NCBI GenBank assembly: GCA_032717465.1
Contig: JAVRFU010000159.1
Location: forward strand, 85,940-149,939
DNA length: 64,000 nt
Reading direction: 5' to 3'
DNA from: Coenobita brevimanus
Taxonomy: Eukaryota; Arthropoda; Malacostraca; Decapoda; Coenobitidae
Shown: piece by piece, positions 51,949 through 63,044 of the stretch
Position numbering within the stretch: position 1 is the stretch's first letter
How the letters are laid out: each line of letters opens with the position of its first letter
Made by a program: the position numbers and the translations under genes
Notes under the pieces: generated by a model
The model's input: the letters and a program-made list of their open reading frames with translations, nothing else
Databases searched by the model: none
What the model was told of the DNA's origin: nothing

Positions 51949-52678
51949 TCTCTTAAGACCAAGGCTGGTGGGCTGGTCATGAAGTTTCTGTCAGCTGAGG
52001 CCAAAGGTGAGGCAACTGGGGTGCTGAGTGATCATTTTGGCTCTGAGGGCACTTTTTGCATATCAGAGCCAAAGAAAATGTTGCCTAAAATGACTGTGAC
52101 AGGCCTTTCCTCTTCCTTGGGTGACTCTGACATCATCCCAAACATTCTGAAAAAAAACAATAAAATTAAGATGCTCGTTGATCGGGGTTGTACCCTCAAC
52201 TTTTTCTTCACAAGAACAAGGAATGACACCAAAACTGCTGTCTTGAAGATGTCGCCAGAGGTGAGATCCTCCATTGTAGAACAGGGCAGTTACATCTATG
52301 TGGATCTTACAAGATGCCGCACTTTCGATAGATTCTGGGTTACATAGTGTCATCATTTTCAAGGCTTTGGTCATACATTTGAGAGATGTTCTAGGAAAAA
52401 TGATGAACCTAAATGTGTCTTTTGTGCTGGAACCCATAAATCTAAGGATTGTAGTAACAGAAATTCTCCCAAATGCATCAACTGGTCTTCTTTAAGACAT
52501 CAAGATGCTAATTCAAATTTACAGTCGGTTGCTCATTTTGCATCAAGTAGAGACTGTCCAATCATGATTTCTCATAGGAATAGATTGATTGAAATCACAA
52601 ATTTGACCATTCAAAAATCTGACTACGTCCCTCTTGAACCAGTTAAGGATGGGTCTTTTAAATATTCGTTCTATCCAT
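51949..52678 (+). pseudogene. LINE-E ORF1 (RNA-binding domain and zinc knuckles), 5'-truncated
   Basis: SLKTKAGGLVMKFLSAEAKG, LVDRGCTLNFFFTRTRNDTK and SYIYVDLTRCRTFDRFWVT precede an in-frame TAG (52,346-52,348). Past it the same frame gives CHHFQGFGHTFERC, CVFCAGTHKSKDC and later CPI: gag-like CCHC knuckles, the first with its second Cys replaced by Phe. ORF1 ends overlapping the start of ORF2. This is the nucleic-acid-binding chaperone of CR1/Jockey-type LINEs. Confidence 0.75.
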
Positions 52679-53695
52679 AATAAGATAGACTATATTAATG
52701 AAACTCTAAATCAGCACGAGCTTGACATTTTGTGCCCGACTGAGACCTGGTTGTATGAGTCTGATATCGATATTATTCGTAATGCTTTGCCTAAGACACA
52801 TTCTATTATTAGTATTCCCAGGCCTGCTGCTGACTATCCGGGAGGAGGTGTAGCTCTCATCTACTCGGCAGCACTTGCAAACGTTTCTCTCATTGACTCA
52901 GACCTGACCCCATCTTCATTTGAATTTATGGAAGTATTAATAAATTTCCATCAGAATACCATTAGAATTGCAATTGTCTATCGACCAAGTCATCCGGGTG
53001 GAGATCGAGGTTTTATGGAGGAGTTTGGGCAGTTTCTTGAAGGGTTTTCTCTTAAACCTGGAGGACTTCTTGTTTGTGGTGATTTCAATTATTGGGTTGA
53101 CAGTCCAGAGTCAAAACCATTTTCTTCAGAATTCCTTGAGTTGATCACCCAGAACAATTTTTTCAATCATGTGAGTAATCCAACTCATGTCTCAGGACAT
53201 GTCCTTGACTTGATCTTGTCCCCTGTTGGTTGCAGGCGCGTATCAGATGTGGAGGTTGACTCATTTGACCCCGTCATCTCTGATCATGCTCTGATCACTC
53301 TTAGTTTTGATGTCCCGAAATCCCCTTCATATAAAAAGGTCATCAGGTTCAGAAATTACAGGAATGTTGACCGCCAGTTGATGTGTCTTGAAATTGATCA
53401 ACGTTTAAACTCCATTGATTCTTCCAGTCTTTCTTCTGATGAGTTAGTTGATATTTACAACAACGAGCTTAGGTCAGTTTTTGACCATTATTGTCCTGAG
53501 GTAGTAAAAACAATTACTGTACGTGATGATTCTCCGTGGTATGGTCCATCCATTAATTCCTTGCGGAGACAACGTAGAAAGGCAGAACGTGAGTGGTGCT
53601 TGCAGCGGACCGAAGTAACTCGTTTGTGTTATGTTTTTGCGAGAAGAAACTCGTTTGCGTTATGTTTTTGCGAGAAGAGCAGTCATTCACACTGA
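52649..53695 (+). pseudogene. LINE-E ORF2, part 1: APE endonuclease
   Basis: An ATG at 52,649 starts MGLLNIRSIHNKIDYINETL. Catalytic blocks follow in order: LNIRSIHNK, CPTETWL, VYRPSHPGGD, LLVCGDFNYWVDSP, LDLILSP and VISDHALITL. After the domain comes the linker DDSPWYGPSINSLRRQRRKA. The frame runs off at 53,695 because of the 31-bp duplication at about 53,617-53,678. All APE active-site motifs appear intact. Confidence 0.85.
53617..53678 (+). repeat. 31-bp tandem duplication breaking LINE-E ORF2
   Basis: AACTCGTTTGTGTTATGTTT with TTGCGAGAAG (53,617-53,647) is followed directly by AACTCGTTTGCGTTATGTTT with TTGCGAGAAG (53,648-53,678). Thirty-one is not a multiple of three, so the endonuclease and RT frames are separated. 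One C/T difference between copies. Confidence 0.9.
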
Positions 53696-55580
53696 AAAAG
53701 CCCAAAAGGCTAGGTATTATCAAAATAAAGTTGATTCATGTGGTGGTGATAAAAAAAAACTGTCTGCAGTTGTGAACAATTTGGTTGGTCGGAGGAATGT
53801 AATTGTTAAACCAACTTCTTTATCTGATGTCCAATTGGCTTCTGATTTTGCTTCATTTTTTACAAGTAAGATATCTTGCATAAGAAGTGATTTAGACAGC
53901 AGTTCTCCTAGTGAAGTGTACTCAGTTGACTTCCAGCCATGGTGCACCGGGGATCATTTGCTTTCAACATTTCATCCACTGGATGTAAACAAAGTCAAAT
54001 GTTACATCAGAGAACTTAATAAAACATTTTGCTCACTCGATCCATGTAACATGTCACAACTGCCTGATGTGTATGAGCATGCTGCAGACTTTATCTGCAA
54101 CATAATAAATAGATGCTTCTTAGAAAGTAATTTTGTGCAGTCTGAGAAACGTGCTTTGCTTAGGCCCCTAATTAAGAAACCTGGCCTTGATGTCGAGAGC
54201 ATAACAAATTATCGTCCTGTCTCTAACCTGTCTTTTTTATCCAAGATTATTGAGCGGGCCATACTTGACCAACTCTTACCACTACTGGAACACAACAGAG
54301 TTGTTCCTGTTGTTCAATCAGCATACAGAAAATACCATTCAACTGAAACTGCACTAACAAGGATTCAGAGCGACTTGGTGGCAGACACTTGTAGTGGGAT
54401 GTCCTCTCTCCTAGTTCTGTTGGATCTGTCTGCAGCTTTTGATACAGTAGATCATAAACTGTTGTTGGATGATCTGTATTTTTATGGCGTTCGTGATAGT
54501 GCCCTTTTGCTCCTTAAGTCGTATCTGTCGGACAGATCTCAGAGAGTGGTTGTTGATTACGCTAGCTCTGATTCTGCTCCTCTTCTATTTGGAGTCCCTC
54601 AAGGATCAGTTTTGGGTCCAATTCTATTTACTATCTACACAAGTAGTTTATCGTCTCTACTTGATGCTCATGATGTGTCCTATCATTTTTATGCTGATGA
54701 CACCCAGCTCTATGTTAAGATGTCAGATATCAACGATACTAAGATAAAGTTTGAATCTCTAATGTCTGATATTAAGATTTGGATGGCTAAGAGGAAACTT
54801 AAGCTGAATGATGGTAAAACTGAGATCATCATCATCAGAGGAAACAGAAGGGGTGATGACACTGACAATGCCCTGGCTTTGAACATTGGCGTGTCACAGC
54901 TGCATCCAGTCAGTTCTGTTCGAAATTTGGGTGTTTATTTTAATTCTAAGTTAAATTACAAAGAACACATTAATCAGGTTGTAAGAGGGTGTAACTTGCA
55001 TATCAGAAATCTGTATTCTGTGAGAAAATTCCTGAATAGACAGTGCCTCCTAACATTGGTCCATGCAGTAGTCTTGTCTCGTGTTGATTATTGTAATTCA
55101 CTGTGGGTTGGTCTTCCAAATAATATACTAACAAAAGTTCAGTCTGTGTTGAACAGGGCGGCACGGCTTATCTTTGGTCTCCCCCCGAGAACCTCAACTA
55201 CCCCGTTTCTGATTGAGTTGCATTGGTTACCAGTAAAGGCTAGAATTGAATTTAAACTGTGTCTTTTTACATTCAAGGTTCTTAAGTTTGGTGAACCGAA
55301 GTATCTTGCCGAATTGTTAAAACTCCCATCGACACGCCCGGGTGTGATGTTACGCAGTGAAGATGATTCCTTGCGTCTTGACGAGCCAGGAGCCATTCAC
55401 CAGTCATCTTTCTCTGATCGTTCTTTTGCATATAGAGCCCCTAGATTATATAACAGATTGCCATTGTCCATAAGACAACTCTCTACTGTTGAATCCTTTA
55501 AGAGACAGCTGAAAGCCTTTCTTTTTTCAAAATGCTACGACCTGGAGAGAGGTACTATGACAGATGATTATAGGGTTTAA
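53679..55580 (+). pseudogene. LINE-E ORF2, part 2: reverse transcriptase and C-terminus
   Basis: In the +1-shifted frame: RALLRPLIKKPGLDVESITN, YRPVSNLSFLSKIIERAILD, VVPVVQSAYRKYHSTETALT, LVLLDLSAAFDTVDHKLLLD (motif A), LLFGVPQGSVLGPILFTIYT (motif B), SYHFYADDTQLYVKMSDIND (motif C), WMAKRKLKLNDGKTEIIIIR (motif D), VLSRVDYCNSLWVGLPNNIL and IELHWLPVKARIEFKLCLFT (C-terminal block typical of L2/CR1-like elements). All RT motifs are intact and no stop occurs until 55,580. Confidence 0.88.
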
Positions 55581-55718
55581 TTTTTGCCACTTTCATGTAT
55601 ATATGATGTAGCTTGTATTATATACAAGAAATGTCACAATTCTTGTAATTGTAAAAATAACGAGCGCTAGTGAATTCCCAAAAGGAAGAACTGGCGCTTT
55701 TGAGAAACAAAAGGCCAG

Positions 55719-55750
<32 letters not shown>
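55719..55750 (+). repeat. (TTA)n tail of LINE-E
   Basis: About ten ATT triplets, at the 3' terminus of the LINE. Confidence 0.9.
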
Positions 55751-55901
55751 GTATACAGGAAAAAAAATCATAATTGTGATGCCATTTGTCCATAAAAAAA
55801 AAAAATACTGTAGGTTCTGAATCAAAGCAAATGAAACTTGACTAAACACATATAAGTAATCAATGTAGAGATAAAAAAACCCAACAGTAAACTAGGTTAG
55901 T

Positions 55902-57664
55902 CTATTTGGAATGGAAAACATAAAAGCAGTGAATGTGAAGAGGTACTTTGCACTTTTTGCACATGATTCTGGTATGCCTGTGACACTCTGCACATCAAGC
56001 TTGGTTGCAGGAGTCTTGTACATGACCAGTTATATCATCATCAGTGCGTACTTTCTGATGCACTCTTTTTTCCCCTCTACCACTACAGTATGGTGATTTT
56101 GTGGGTGGTGACTAGTAAGTTCCAAGGTAACCCTGCACCACTGATCACCTAAAGTCACAATATGTCATTTTACTAGTAGCACACACTTTATGAATCTGCC
56201 ACCCATTCTGACAAGCTGCATCAATTCCAAATGCAAATAGAGGATACCATCATTTCTTTCCTCTAAATGCCACCCTTTGTGAGTCTACATTTTGGTCAAA
56301 TCGATCCACTCCTCCCATATGCTTATTGTACATGGTCACTACATGTGGGCAGTCAACTTTGATTTTCTGTCTCTTGTTATTCACAGTTGCTATTCTGTCT
56401 GCTTTTGTAACAGGCTGACATCCATGACAGTTAGATGCCAAAGTCACAATATTATTATCATTCCACCTGACAACACTTATATTTTTTGTTGTTCTCATGG
56501 TCATTGATCCTCTTGCCTTTTTCTTCATCACTTGTGGACTTTCCAAAGGACACTTCTCAGTTCTGTTCTCTCGGATTGTTCCTGTTCCTTTGTGTCCCAG
56601 TTCAGTTAGTTCATCCAGAAGTGGCAGACTAGTGAAAAAGTTGTCAAAATAAAGACTGTATGACTTGATTGTCTTAGGTAAGTGAGATGTGAGAGACAAA
56701 ACAACAGAAGCACCAAGTCCTAGCCTCAGTTGATCTGGCAGTGGGGCTGTTTTTGATCCCTGGTATGGTATGAAGTATACCAGATATCCTCCTGGAGTTG
56801 CAGCTGACCATAATTTATATCCAAATCTAATTGGTTTTGCATGTATATGCTGTTTACTGCCATGATGCCCATAATATGGCACCATTGTCTCATCAATAGA
56901 TATGTTACTAGTTATTACATACTTTGAATTTTTCACAAAACATTCATTCAAATGATCAAAGTAATGTCTCACTTTTCCAAATTTGTCATTATCAGGGAGT
57001 TGCTCATTGTCACATGTGTGTAGGTATTTGTGAATCTCAAAAAATCGCCCCCTTTCTCATGCTATTTGAAACCAGTTGATTGTGGGTGTCAGATTTTGTC
57101 TCCCAAAACATGCGTATGTTTTTTGGAGTTAGATATCCTGTCAACAAAAGGATTCCTATATACACCTTCATCTCACTTTCAGTCACCTGTAGCTCATGGT
57201 TTTTCTGAGATGCATATCTATTTGACATATCCACTAATAGCTTCACCAATGACTTGTCAAAGCCGAGTTCAAAACATTCAGTAGGCGTCATAAACTCTCC
57301 CAGAGTGTCATTCACTTGCACATCTTGCTCAGGTACAGATAATTTAGGGAGTTCTACATTAGCTTTCCAGAGTCTGTTTGTTTTCTTGTTCCTTGATTTA
57401 CATTTATCCTCATTATTCTCATTTGTACTGTCTCGTGCCTCCCTGACAGCTACTTTTATCTCACATTCTGACACTAACTGAGATGAAGTAAGGTGATTCA
57501 GGTTTCCAGAATTTTCATCATCTGAATCATTATCTGTTTCAGCCCCATCTACTGGAGGGAAAATTGTGATTTCCTCTACATCTCTGCCCCTAATTTCTTC
57601 ATCTGGACCCTGGTTCTCATTGTCTAGTTTCTCTAGTAATTCAACTGCCTCTTCAAGACTCAGA
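55902..57664 (-). pseudogene. piggyBac transposase gene, main exon, decayed
   Basis: The minus strand encodes an acidic N-terminus (SLEEAVELLEKLDNENQG, DDENSGNLNHL), TPTECFELGFDKSLVKLLVD, VTESEMKVYIGILLLTGYLT, then the catalytic core: SIDETMVPYYGHHGSKQHI (first Asp), SLYFDNFFTSLPLLDELTEL (second Asp) and MYNKHMGGVDRFDQNVD (third Asp). All three DDD positions are present. It ends in a Cys-rich domain (CAECHRHTRIMCKKCKVPLH, IHCF). Damage: one extra base in the C5 run at 57,048-57,052 shifts frame before EIHKYLHTC; in-frame TGA at 56,250-56,252, another TGA after CDF R, a TAG and a TGA near the Cys-rich domain. So it is inactive but recently enough decayed to read end to end. Exon 1 is at 57,991-58,013. 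Confidence 0.88.
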
Positions 57665-57990
57665 CTGAAAATAAAAGAAAAAAACTATGAATAATCTAAA
57701 TAGCAGTTCAATCAATAATCAACAAATAAATAATCAAAGATTACAATATATTCAAGGACATATAAACTGCAAACCATGAAATAAAACCATAGAAAACCAT
57801 AAAATCATCTGTTGTTACTGGGCACAGGTTTCACAGTATTAGCTTGTGCTCAGTGTCCCCTACAGGTGACAGGCTTTATAAAAGATGATATAGAGTTGAT
57901 GTCAGTCATCATATGGTTATTTAGGTGGTTTGCTGTTATTTAGCAACTATTTAGGCTGTTCAAAAGAGACACTGAGTTACCATCACTTAC

Positions 57991-58013
57991 CCCTTTACTT
58001 TTCTGGTAGCCAT
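57991..58013 (-). pseudogene. piggyBac transposase gene, exon 1
   Basis: The minus strand reads ATG GCT ACC AGA (MATRKVKG) and a canonical donor (AAGGG, then GTAAGTG). Spliced over 326 bp to the acceptor at 57,665 (TTATTTTCAG), the frame continues G-LSLEEAVELL without interruption. The short basic start followed by an acidic helix matches piggyBac-like proteins. Confidence 0.7.
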
Positions 58014-58204
58014 AATGAGTAGAGTACTCAATAATTTGGTGAAAAGACTTAACACTCCCTCTTTCACCTCTTGCTGCAGCTTCATATGTAAACAATGGGC
58101 CACACTGATTATATCAAAGAAAACAAACATGCTTGAGCTCCATAGAAAACCAAAATTTAAGGACAAAGTAATAAAGGTTAATAATCCACATCCAGACAAA
58201 CTTG

Positions 58205-58241
58205 TGTAACCTACAGGGGACACTGGGCTCTGGAGGGTTAA
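58205..58241 (-). mobile_element. piggyBac terminal region with TTAA
   Basis: TTAA at 58,238-58,241 followed on minus by CCCTCCAGAGCCCAGTGTCC. The segment CCTACAGGGGACACTG (58,210-58,225) has an inverted partner, CAGTGTCCCCTACAGG, at 57,851-57,866 in the intron, consistent with subterminal repeats. The opposite end near 55.8 kb was not identified. Confidence 0.5.
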
Positions 58242-58325
58242 TTGTCAGGACCAACTTGCTTAGCCCCGGGCTCCTACGTTCCTCATGGGACAACGTAGGA
58301 TTGGACGATGGATGGATGGATGAAT
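58242..58325 (+). mobile_element. SINE-Y 3' module abutting the piggyBac TTAA
   Basis: GTCAGGACCAACTTGCTTAG, CCCCGGGCTCCTACGTTCCT and GGATTGGACGATGGATGG. Confidence 0.8.
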
Positions 58326-58326
58326 G

Positions 58327-58327
58327 G

Positions 58328-58359
<32 letters not shown>

Positions 58360-58405
58360 GATTATGATGATGATTATTATTGTTGTTATTAATATTATCA
58401 TGTCT
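58327..58405 (+). repeat. (ATT)n/(GAT)n microsatellite
   Basis: About 12 ATT triplets, then ATGATTATGATGATG. Confidence 0.9.
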
Positions 58406-58529
58406 TTCTATTTTACAGTGTCCTGGCTTGCAGCTCCTATAAACACTTTTGGAGAATGGCCTGGTATCTCCACACTCAGTCTGCTATATATTGTGTCAGG
58501 TATGTCTCTATCTGGTAACTTTATCCATT

Positions 58530-59085
58530 TTTCTATCTATCTGTGTCTATCTATCTGTTGCAAGGCACCTTATTCCTGTAAGGGGTGGCCACTAACAAAT
58601 TGCCTCCATGTTACCCTGTCCTCTTCCCTCCCTCCAACTCACACCCTTCCTCTCTCATATCTCTCTCCATCCCATCCCTCCATCTTATCCTTGGCCTCCC
58701 CACCACCTCACTCATGTGCACTCTTCCTGTCAGTCTCTCATTCCCCATCCTCTCCATCCCATCCCTCCATCTCATCCTTGGTCTCCCCTCCGATCTCACC
58801 CACATGCACTCTTCTAGTCAGTCTCTCATTGTCCATCCTCTCCATTTCATATCATCCTTGGTCTCCCCCTCCACCCCACTCACATGCACTCTTCTAGTTA
58901 GTCTCATATTCTGCATCCTCTCCACTCCATCCCTCTCCTCATCCCCTCCACCTCACTCACAAACTCTTGTAGTCAGTCTCTCATTCTCCATCCTCTCCAC
59001 ATAGCCAAACCATCTCAGAGTATTTCTCTTAACATTTTCAACCACATCAACACCACAATACTCCTTTACTTCCTCATTTGTCAGT
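58530..59085 (-). mobile_element. LINE-A 3' end with ~100-bp internal duplications
   Basis: (ATCT)n, GTTGCAAGGCACCTTATTCC, GGGGTGGCCACTAACAAATT, then four approximate repeats containing CTCCATCCCATCCCTCCATC and GCACTCTTCxxGTCAGTCTC, ending CATAGCCAAACCATCTCAGA (the RWFGHVERM coding block on minus). Confidence 0.8.
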
Positions 59086-59204
59086 CTGTCTGTTTGTCTA
59101 CTTAACACAGCATAAAATAACCATCTCTCCATCTTGACTCCTGAGATATACAGGATATTATTGCCAGAATATGAAGCATTTAAGTGAGGATATTTATGAG
59201 GTGG

Positions 59205-59345
59205 AGTCAGGATTCCAGGGGCTGGAATGGTGAGGGAGTGAGTGTGTAGTGCTACCTCCTGGTGATTCTACCCTGACTGACAAACCAAGTGGTCTTTTTG
59301 TAGTCCAGGAACCATTTACTATGCCAGGGTGGTTGATATTAATAC
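59205..59345 (+). repeat. Dispersed repeat shared with 3.98 kb
   Basis: GAGTCAGGATTCCAGGGGCT and GGAGTGAGTGTGTAGTGCTA, then a SINE-core-like CAAACCAAGTGGTCTTTTTG and CCAGGAACCATTTACTATGC. Confidence 0.55.
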
Positions 59346-59469
59346 CTAGCATTAGTAATGACATGCTGCTCCATAACACAAAGGTATACGTGTACACAGA
59401 ACAGGCGAAACTTGGAATGTGACACCCATAGACTTTCAGGCAGCAACATTTCATATCGAATTTATGGCT

Positions 59470-59790
59470 GATTGAAAGTTAGGTTAGGTCACTTTGGGTA
59501 GAGTTTGGTCTGATTAGGTAATTTTTGGTTGGGTTGGCTTCAGTTTGACTAGATATAGACGGATTAGGTTAGATTGCTTTAGAATACGTCGGTTTTGATA
59601 GGTTTTGGGTTGGGTTTTATTTGGTTGGGTTAGGCTGGGTTAGGTTTGGTTGGATTAGGTCATTTTAGGCTTGACTGGGTTGGGTTAGGTCGGGTATGGT
59701 ATGGTTAAGTGAGACTAGTTAGGATTAGGCAGGGTTAGATGCAGTTAGGCTGCATCAGAATTAGTTAGGTTAGGTATGGAGAGGTTATGA
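59470..59790 (+). repeat. Degenerate TTAGG/GGTT-rich telomere-like tract
   Basis: GTTAGGTTAGGT-type words dominate about 300 bp: GATTAGGTTAGATTG, GGTTGGGTTAGGCTGGGTTA, GGTTTGGTTGGATTAGG, ATTAGTTAGGTTAGGTATGG. TTAGG is the arthropod telomere repeat. The tract is too degenerate to be functional. Confidence 0.6.
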
Positions 59791-59794
59791 GATG

Positions 59795-61235
59795 CTGAAA
59801 GAGTGCATATGATGGGAGCAAGAAAGAGGAAGGAGAAAATGAGTTAATGACAAAGTGTAAGATGGTGAATTGAAGTAGGAAATGCAAATGTGGAAGACAG
59901 GAAGACAAAAGATTATTAATGAGAAGCAGTGGAAAATAGTGATTTGAAAGCAGGAAATGCATACATGAAAGGCAAGACAATGCTTGATAGTGTCCTGGTA
60001 CCAACACAGACGTCAGGCAGTGAAATCTGAACAGTGATAGCGAGGTAAGCAAAGAATATTTACACTCCCACTATATTTTGCATTCTGAAGTAAGGCGAAG
60101 AGCTGTGAAATACAACACTTTCTGTTTAAATTTTAACAACTGAACAGAAGACAGAGCTGTGAAATAACTATGCACCTCACATTTCAAGAAATATATTATA
60201 TTTTAACTTTTTTTTTAGCATAAACATATATTTTGGATACTCAGAACTATCATACACGCTGAAATGTATGGGGAAATATTGTTTGGTTTCAGTTTCATGG
60301 ATGGGAGAGAGTTCGTTACCTTTCTGTTTGATTTAGTTCAGGAAGACAGCTGTTCAGGAGAGGAGCATAAACACCCCAAAGAGAGAGAGAGAGAGAGAGA
60401 ATAATACAAAAGGTAAAATGAGTACCTAGGAAAGTTGTGTGGTTACCCAGATGATAGAGTGGCCTTGTATCCCAGGATGGTTTAGGAAATGTCACAGACA
60501 CAAAGGTCAGTTGCACAGAGGAGCACTGCAGCATAATTATCTCTGTATCTATCAGACTGTCTGTCAGGCTGTCCGTTTATTCTTCTGTCAATCTTCCTGT
60601 TTATCTACCCAGCCATTTTTTGATCCATTATTGCCCCCAGCTTTACAAACAGATAGGGAGCTGTATTTGGTGGCCAACTGTAGGGGTCTGAAGGAAGGGG
60701 AAAAGCTAGGACAGAAGGAAATAGCTTACTAGTAAAATGATCGGGGTTGGGTAGGAGGTGGTGTTCCATAATTTTCAAATACTCCCTCTAAAATATGGAG
60801 ATGGTCTGTCTGAGTGAGGAAATAGCATTGGTTGGCTAAAGAATCAAGTCTAACCCTCTGTACATATCCCTTGAAATGTGGACCCCCAAATTTAGCATTT
60901 TACCCTCCCAGAACGCCTCCCGATAGTCGTAAATTTTGAAATCCAACACAGGAGACCAAATATGTGGCTTTTTATTTACAGGAGACAGTAGGCATAAACA
61001 GCAAAATAGTTCTTAACAGCAAACATACATTTCAGATAGAATAATGCTAGGATTTAAGTCCATAATGTTGAGTTTGAAGGAGTCGAAGTCCACAGTTTGT
61101 GTCATGGTACATAGCCTGTTTACAGACAGTTAGTTCTCCTGGCTCAGAATTGTGTCCATGGCTTGACTAAAGTCATTCAGGGTTACCTCTGTATTACAGG
61201 TAATGTTATTAAGATACAGCTTAAGATTGGCTGCA
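59795..61235. other. 1.4 kb without recognised gene
   Basis: Contains (GA)n at 60,380-60,401 and a CTGTCxGTCTGTC-like patch near 60,555. No coding motif. Confidence 0.5.
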
Positions 61236-61239
61236 TACA

Positions 61240-61378
61240 TGTTCATTGCCCTGCTCCCAGCTCATACCCCCCTCTCTCATATACCTCTCCACTCCATCTC
61301 ATCTCCTTGGCCTCCCTCCCCCTCTTCCCCCCCCTCCACCTCACTCACATACACTCTCCTTGTCAGTCTCTCATTCTG
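61240..61378 (-). mobile_element. LINE-A tail fragment
   Basis: CATTGCCCTGCTCCCAGCTC, CTCTCTCATATACCTCTCCA and CTCACATACACTCTCCTTGT. Both ends truncated. Confidence 0.75.
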
Positions 61379-61569
61379 GTGAGAAAAAAAGAGTGGATGT
61401 GAGGCTACAAAGATTTAACAAACATGTGAGAAAAGAATAGACAGGATTATCTCCCACCCTCCACACCATCCAGGAAGGGAGGGAGGCAGGAAGAAAGGTA
61501 GGGAAGTGTTTTTAAAATGATCAAGCATTAGAATTTTTATAGGAAAGGGAGAAGCTGTGCATTAAATAA

Positions 61570-61670
61570 TCACTAATGTACACTTATAAATAAATAAATA
61601 AAGTTTCAATATGTAAGTGTCTGACCCATAGGGCATGATTTATTTATTTATTTATTTTTTTATAGCCAAG
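61570..61670 (+). repeat. (AAAT)n / (TTTA)n patches
   Basis: ATAAATAAATAAATAAAG at 61,587 and TTTATTTATTTATTTATTTT at 61,640, a weak inverted pair. Confidence 0.8.
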
Positions 61671-61740
61671 ATTGAGGTCATAGTAACAGACATTTACAGG
61701 AAGTCATGCATTACCAGCAGATTCCCTTTGACCTTGTCTG

Positions 61741-62115
61741 TTTATCTACCTGTATCTATCTGTATAACTTACCAGACACGTTAATCCTTCAAGGGGTGGC
61801 CACAGACAAATCGCCTCCATGTCACTCTGTCTTCTGCCATTCACAACTCCTCTGATATCTCTCACCACTCCATCCCACCATCTTAGCCTTAGTTTGCCCT
61901 AATACCTCACTCATACAGTCTCCTGGTCAGTCTCATTCTCTGTTCTCCACATGACTGAACCATCACAGAGTATTTCTCGTAACATCCACATCACAGTGCT
62001 TGTCACCTTCATCATTTGTCGTTGTTTTTCCATATAATTCCACATGCACCTCTCATATACCTCTTTTTCATTCCACATGCTCCTCTCAGATAACATTTTT
62101 TCACTCTTTGCCACT
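61741..62115 (-). mobile_element. LINE-A 3' end and ORF tail
   Basis: TATCTACCTGTATCTATCTG, ACGTTAATCCTTCAAGGGGT, CACAGACAAATCGCCTCCAT, then GACTGAACCATCACAGAGTA. It extends right into MWNEKEVYERCMWN-type and KGHRSRVRAVEE coding (to about 62,150). Confidence 0.75.
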
Positions 62116-62167
62116 CTTCCACTGCTCTCACCCTTGACCTGTGTCCTTTCACCAGGGATGAGACCAG

Positions 62168-62411
62168 CATGTTAACCCTGTGGAGGAGTCTGGTACTACC
62201 CAAGCTTGAATAAAAGTTCCGTAGCAAGAGGGGAAGATCCTGCCACGTCAAAGGATATTTCACAAACGTGTTAACCTGCACCGTAGAAGCCTTCAAGCCG
62301 AAATCAGACGCCTTCCTGCGAAAGATGGGAGACACACCACCTCTTGCCGCATACTGCGACAGGCTAGGGTATTTGCAAGAATATATTGATGCCACGGCAC
62401 TGCGTAACTGA
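62168..62411 (+). pseudogene. LINE ORF2 C-terminal fragment (unassigned family), internally deleted
   Basis: The plus strand reads MLTLWRSLVLPKLE, then a stop and a jump to KGYFTNVLTCTVEAFKPKSD, AFLRKMGDTPPLAAYCDRLG and YLQEYIDATALRN with a stop. LWRSLVLPKLE and the final FKxxLDxxLRxxPDxPPxxxY-like tail are typical of LINE C-termini. The middle is missing. Confidence 0.6.
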
Positions 62412-62719
62412 GGCTTAGTGGCTGAGATCTCCATAGGGTGTCATAAGGTAAGGCTAAGCTTCACTTCCATATGATAGAGTAGGGATCATTGTACTGTAAT
62501 AAAGTTTCTCCCTCTTTCTCTCTATCTCTATCTGTTTATCTATCTACTTGTCTTTTTCTCTCTCTCTTTGTCTTTCTAAGCTCACTTCCCTGTTCCTTTT
62601 GACCTTCTACTATCTCATATTCTCCATCAGCTCTGCCTACACAGTGTCAGTCATCAGTAAACTCCATGTAGGGTTATTGCCTTGGGTGTGCTGTGTGGCA
62701 AGTCATCTGTGCTGCACCA

Positions 62720-62888
62720 TCTGTCTATCTGTCTATAGCCCGACGCCCTAATCCCGCAATGGGTGGCCACAGACAAAACGCCTCCAAGTTGCTCTGTCAC
62801 CCACCATTTTACTGCCCTCCCCTCAACTCACTCCCCCCTCCCTCGTATATCACTCAACTCCATCCCTCCACCTCATCCTTGGTCTCTG
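62720..62888 (-). mobile_element. LINE-A 3' end
   Basis: (CTAT)n, AGCCCGACGCCCTAATCCCG, CACAGACAAAACGCCTCCAA. It matches the 33.56 kb copy more closely than others (same GACAAAACGCCTCC variant). Confidence 0.85.
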
Positions 62889-63044
62889 CACCATACTGTC
62901 ACATATAAACAGACTGTCAGGATTATAAAACGAAAGCAAAAAACTTATATTTATGGAGGGGTAAACAGCACCCTTAGAAACCAAACTGTTTGTGCAGGTA
63001 CATGGCTGAAAATTCTGGTCAGTACCTGGTGTGACTAGTTTCGT

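Larger units (their letters stand above)
51940..55752 (+). mobile_element. LINE-E: near-complete CR1/L2-like non-LTR retrotransposon
   Basis: It contains an ORF1 remnant, an APE endonuclease, an RT with all core motifs, a ~140-bp 3' UTR and a (TTA)n tail (55,719-55,750). The left end appears truncated within ORF1 (first recognisable coding at VDSSLKTKAGG). Decay is limited: one ORF1 nonsense codon and one ORF2 frameshift from a local duplication. No convincing target duplication is seen. Confidence 0.88.

Noticed and set aside
52032..52437. Minus-strand ORFs over LINE-E ORF1
   Set aside because: Antisense to a recognisable ORF1 with CCHC knuckles; no independent features.
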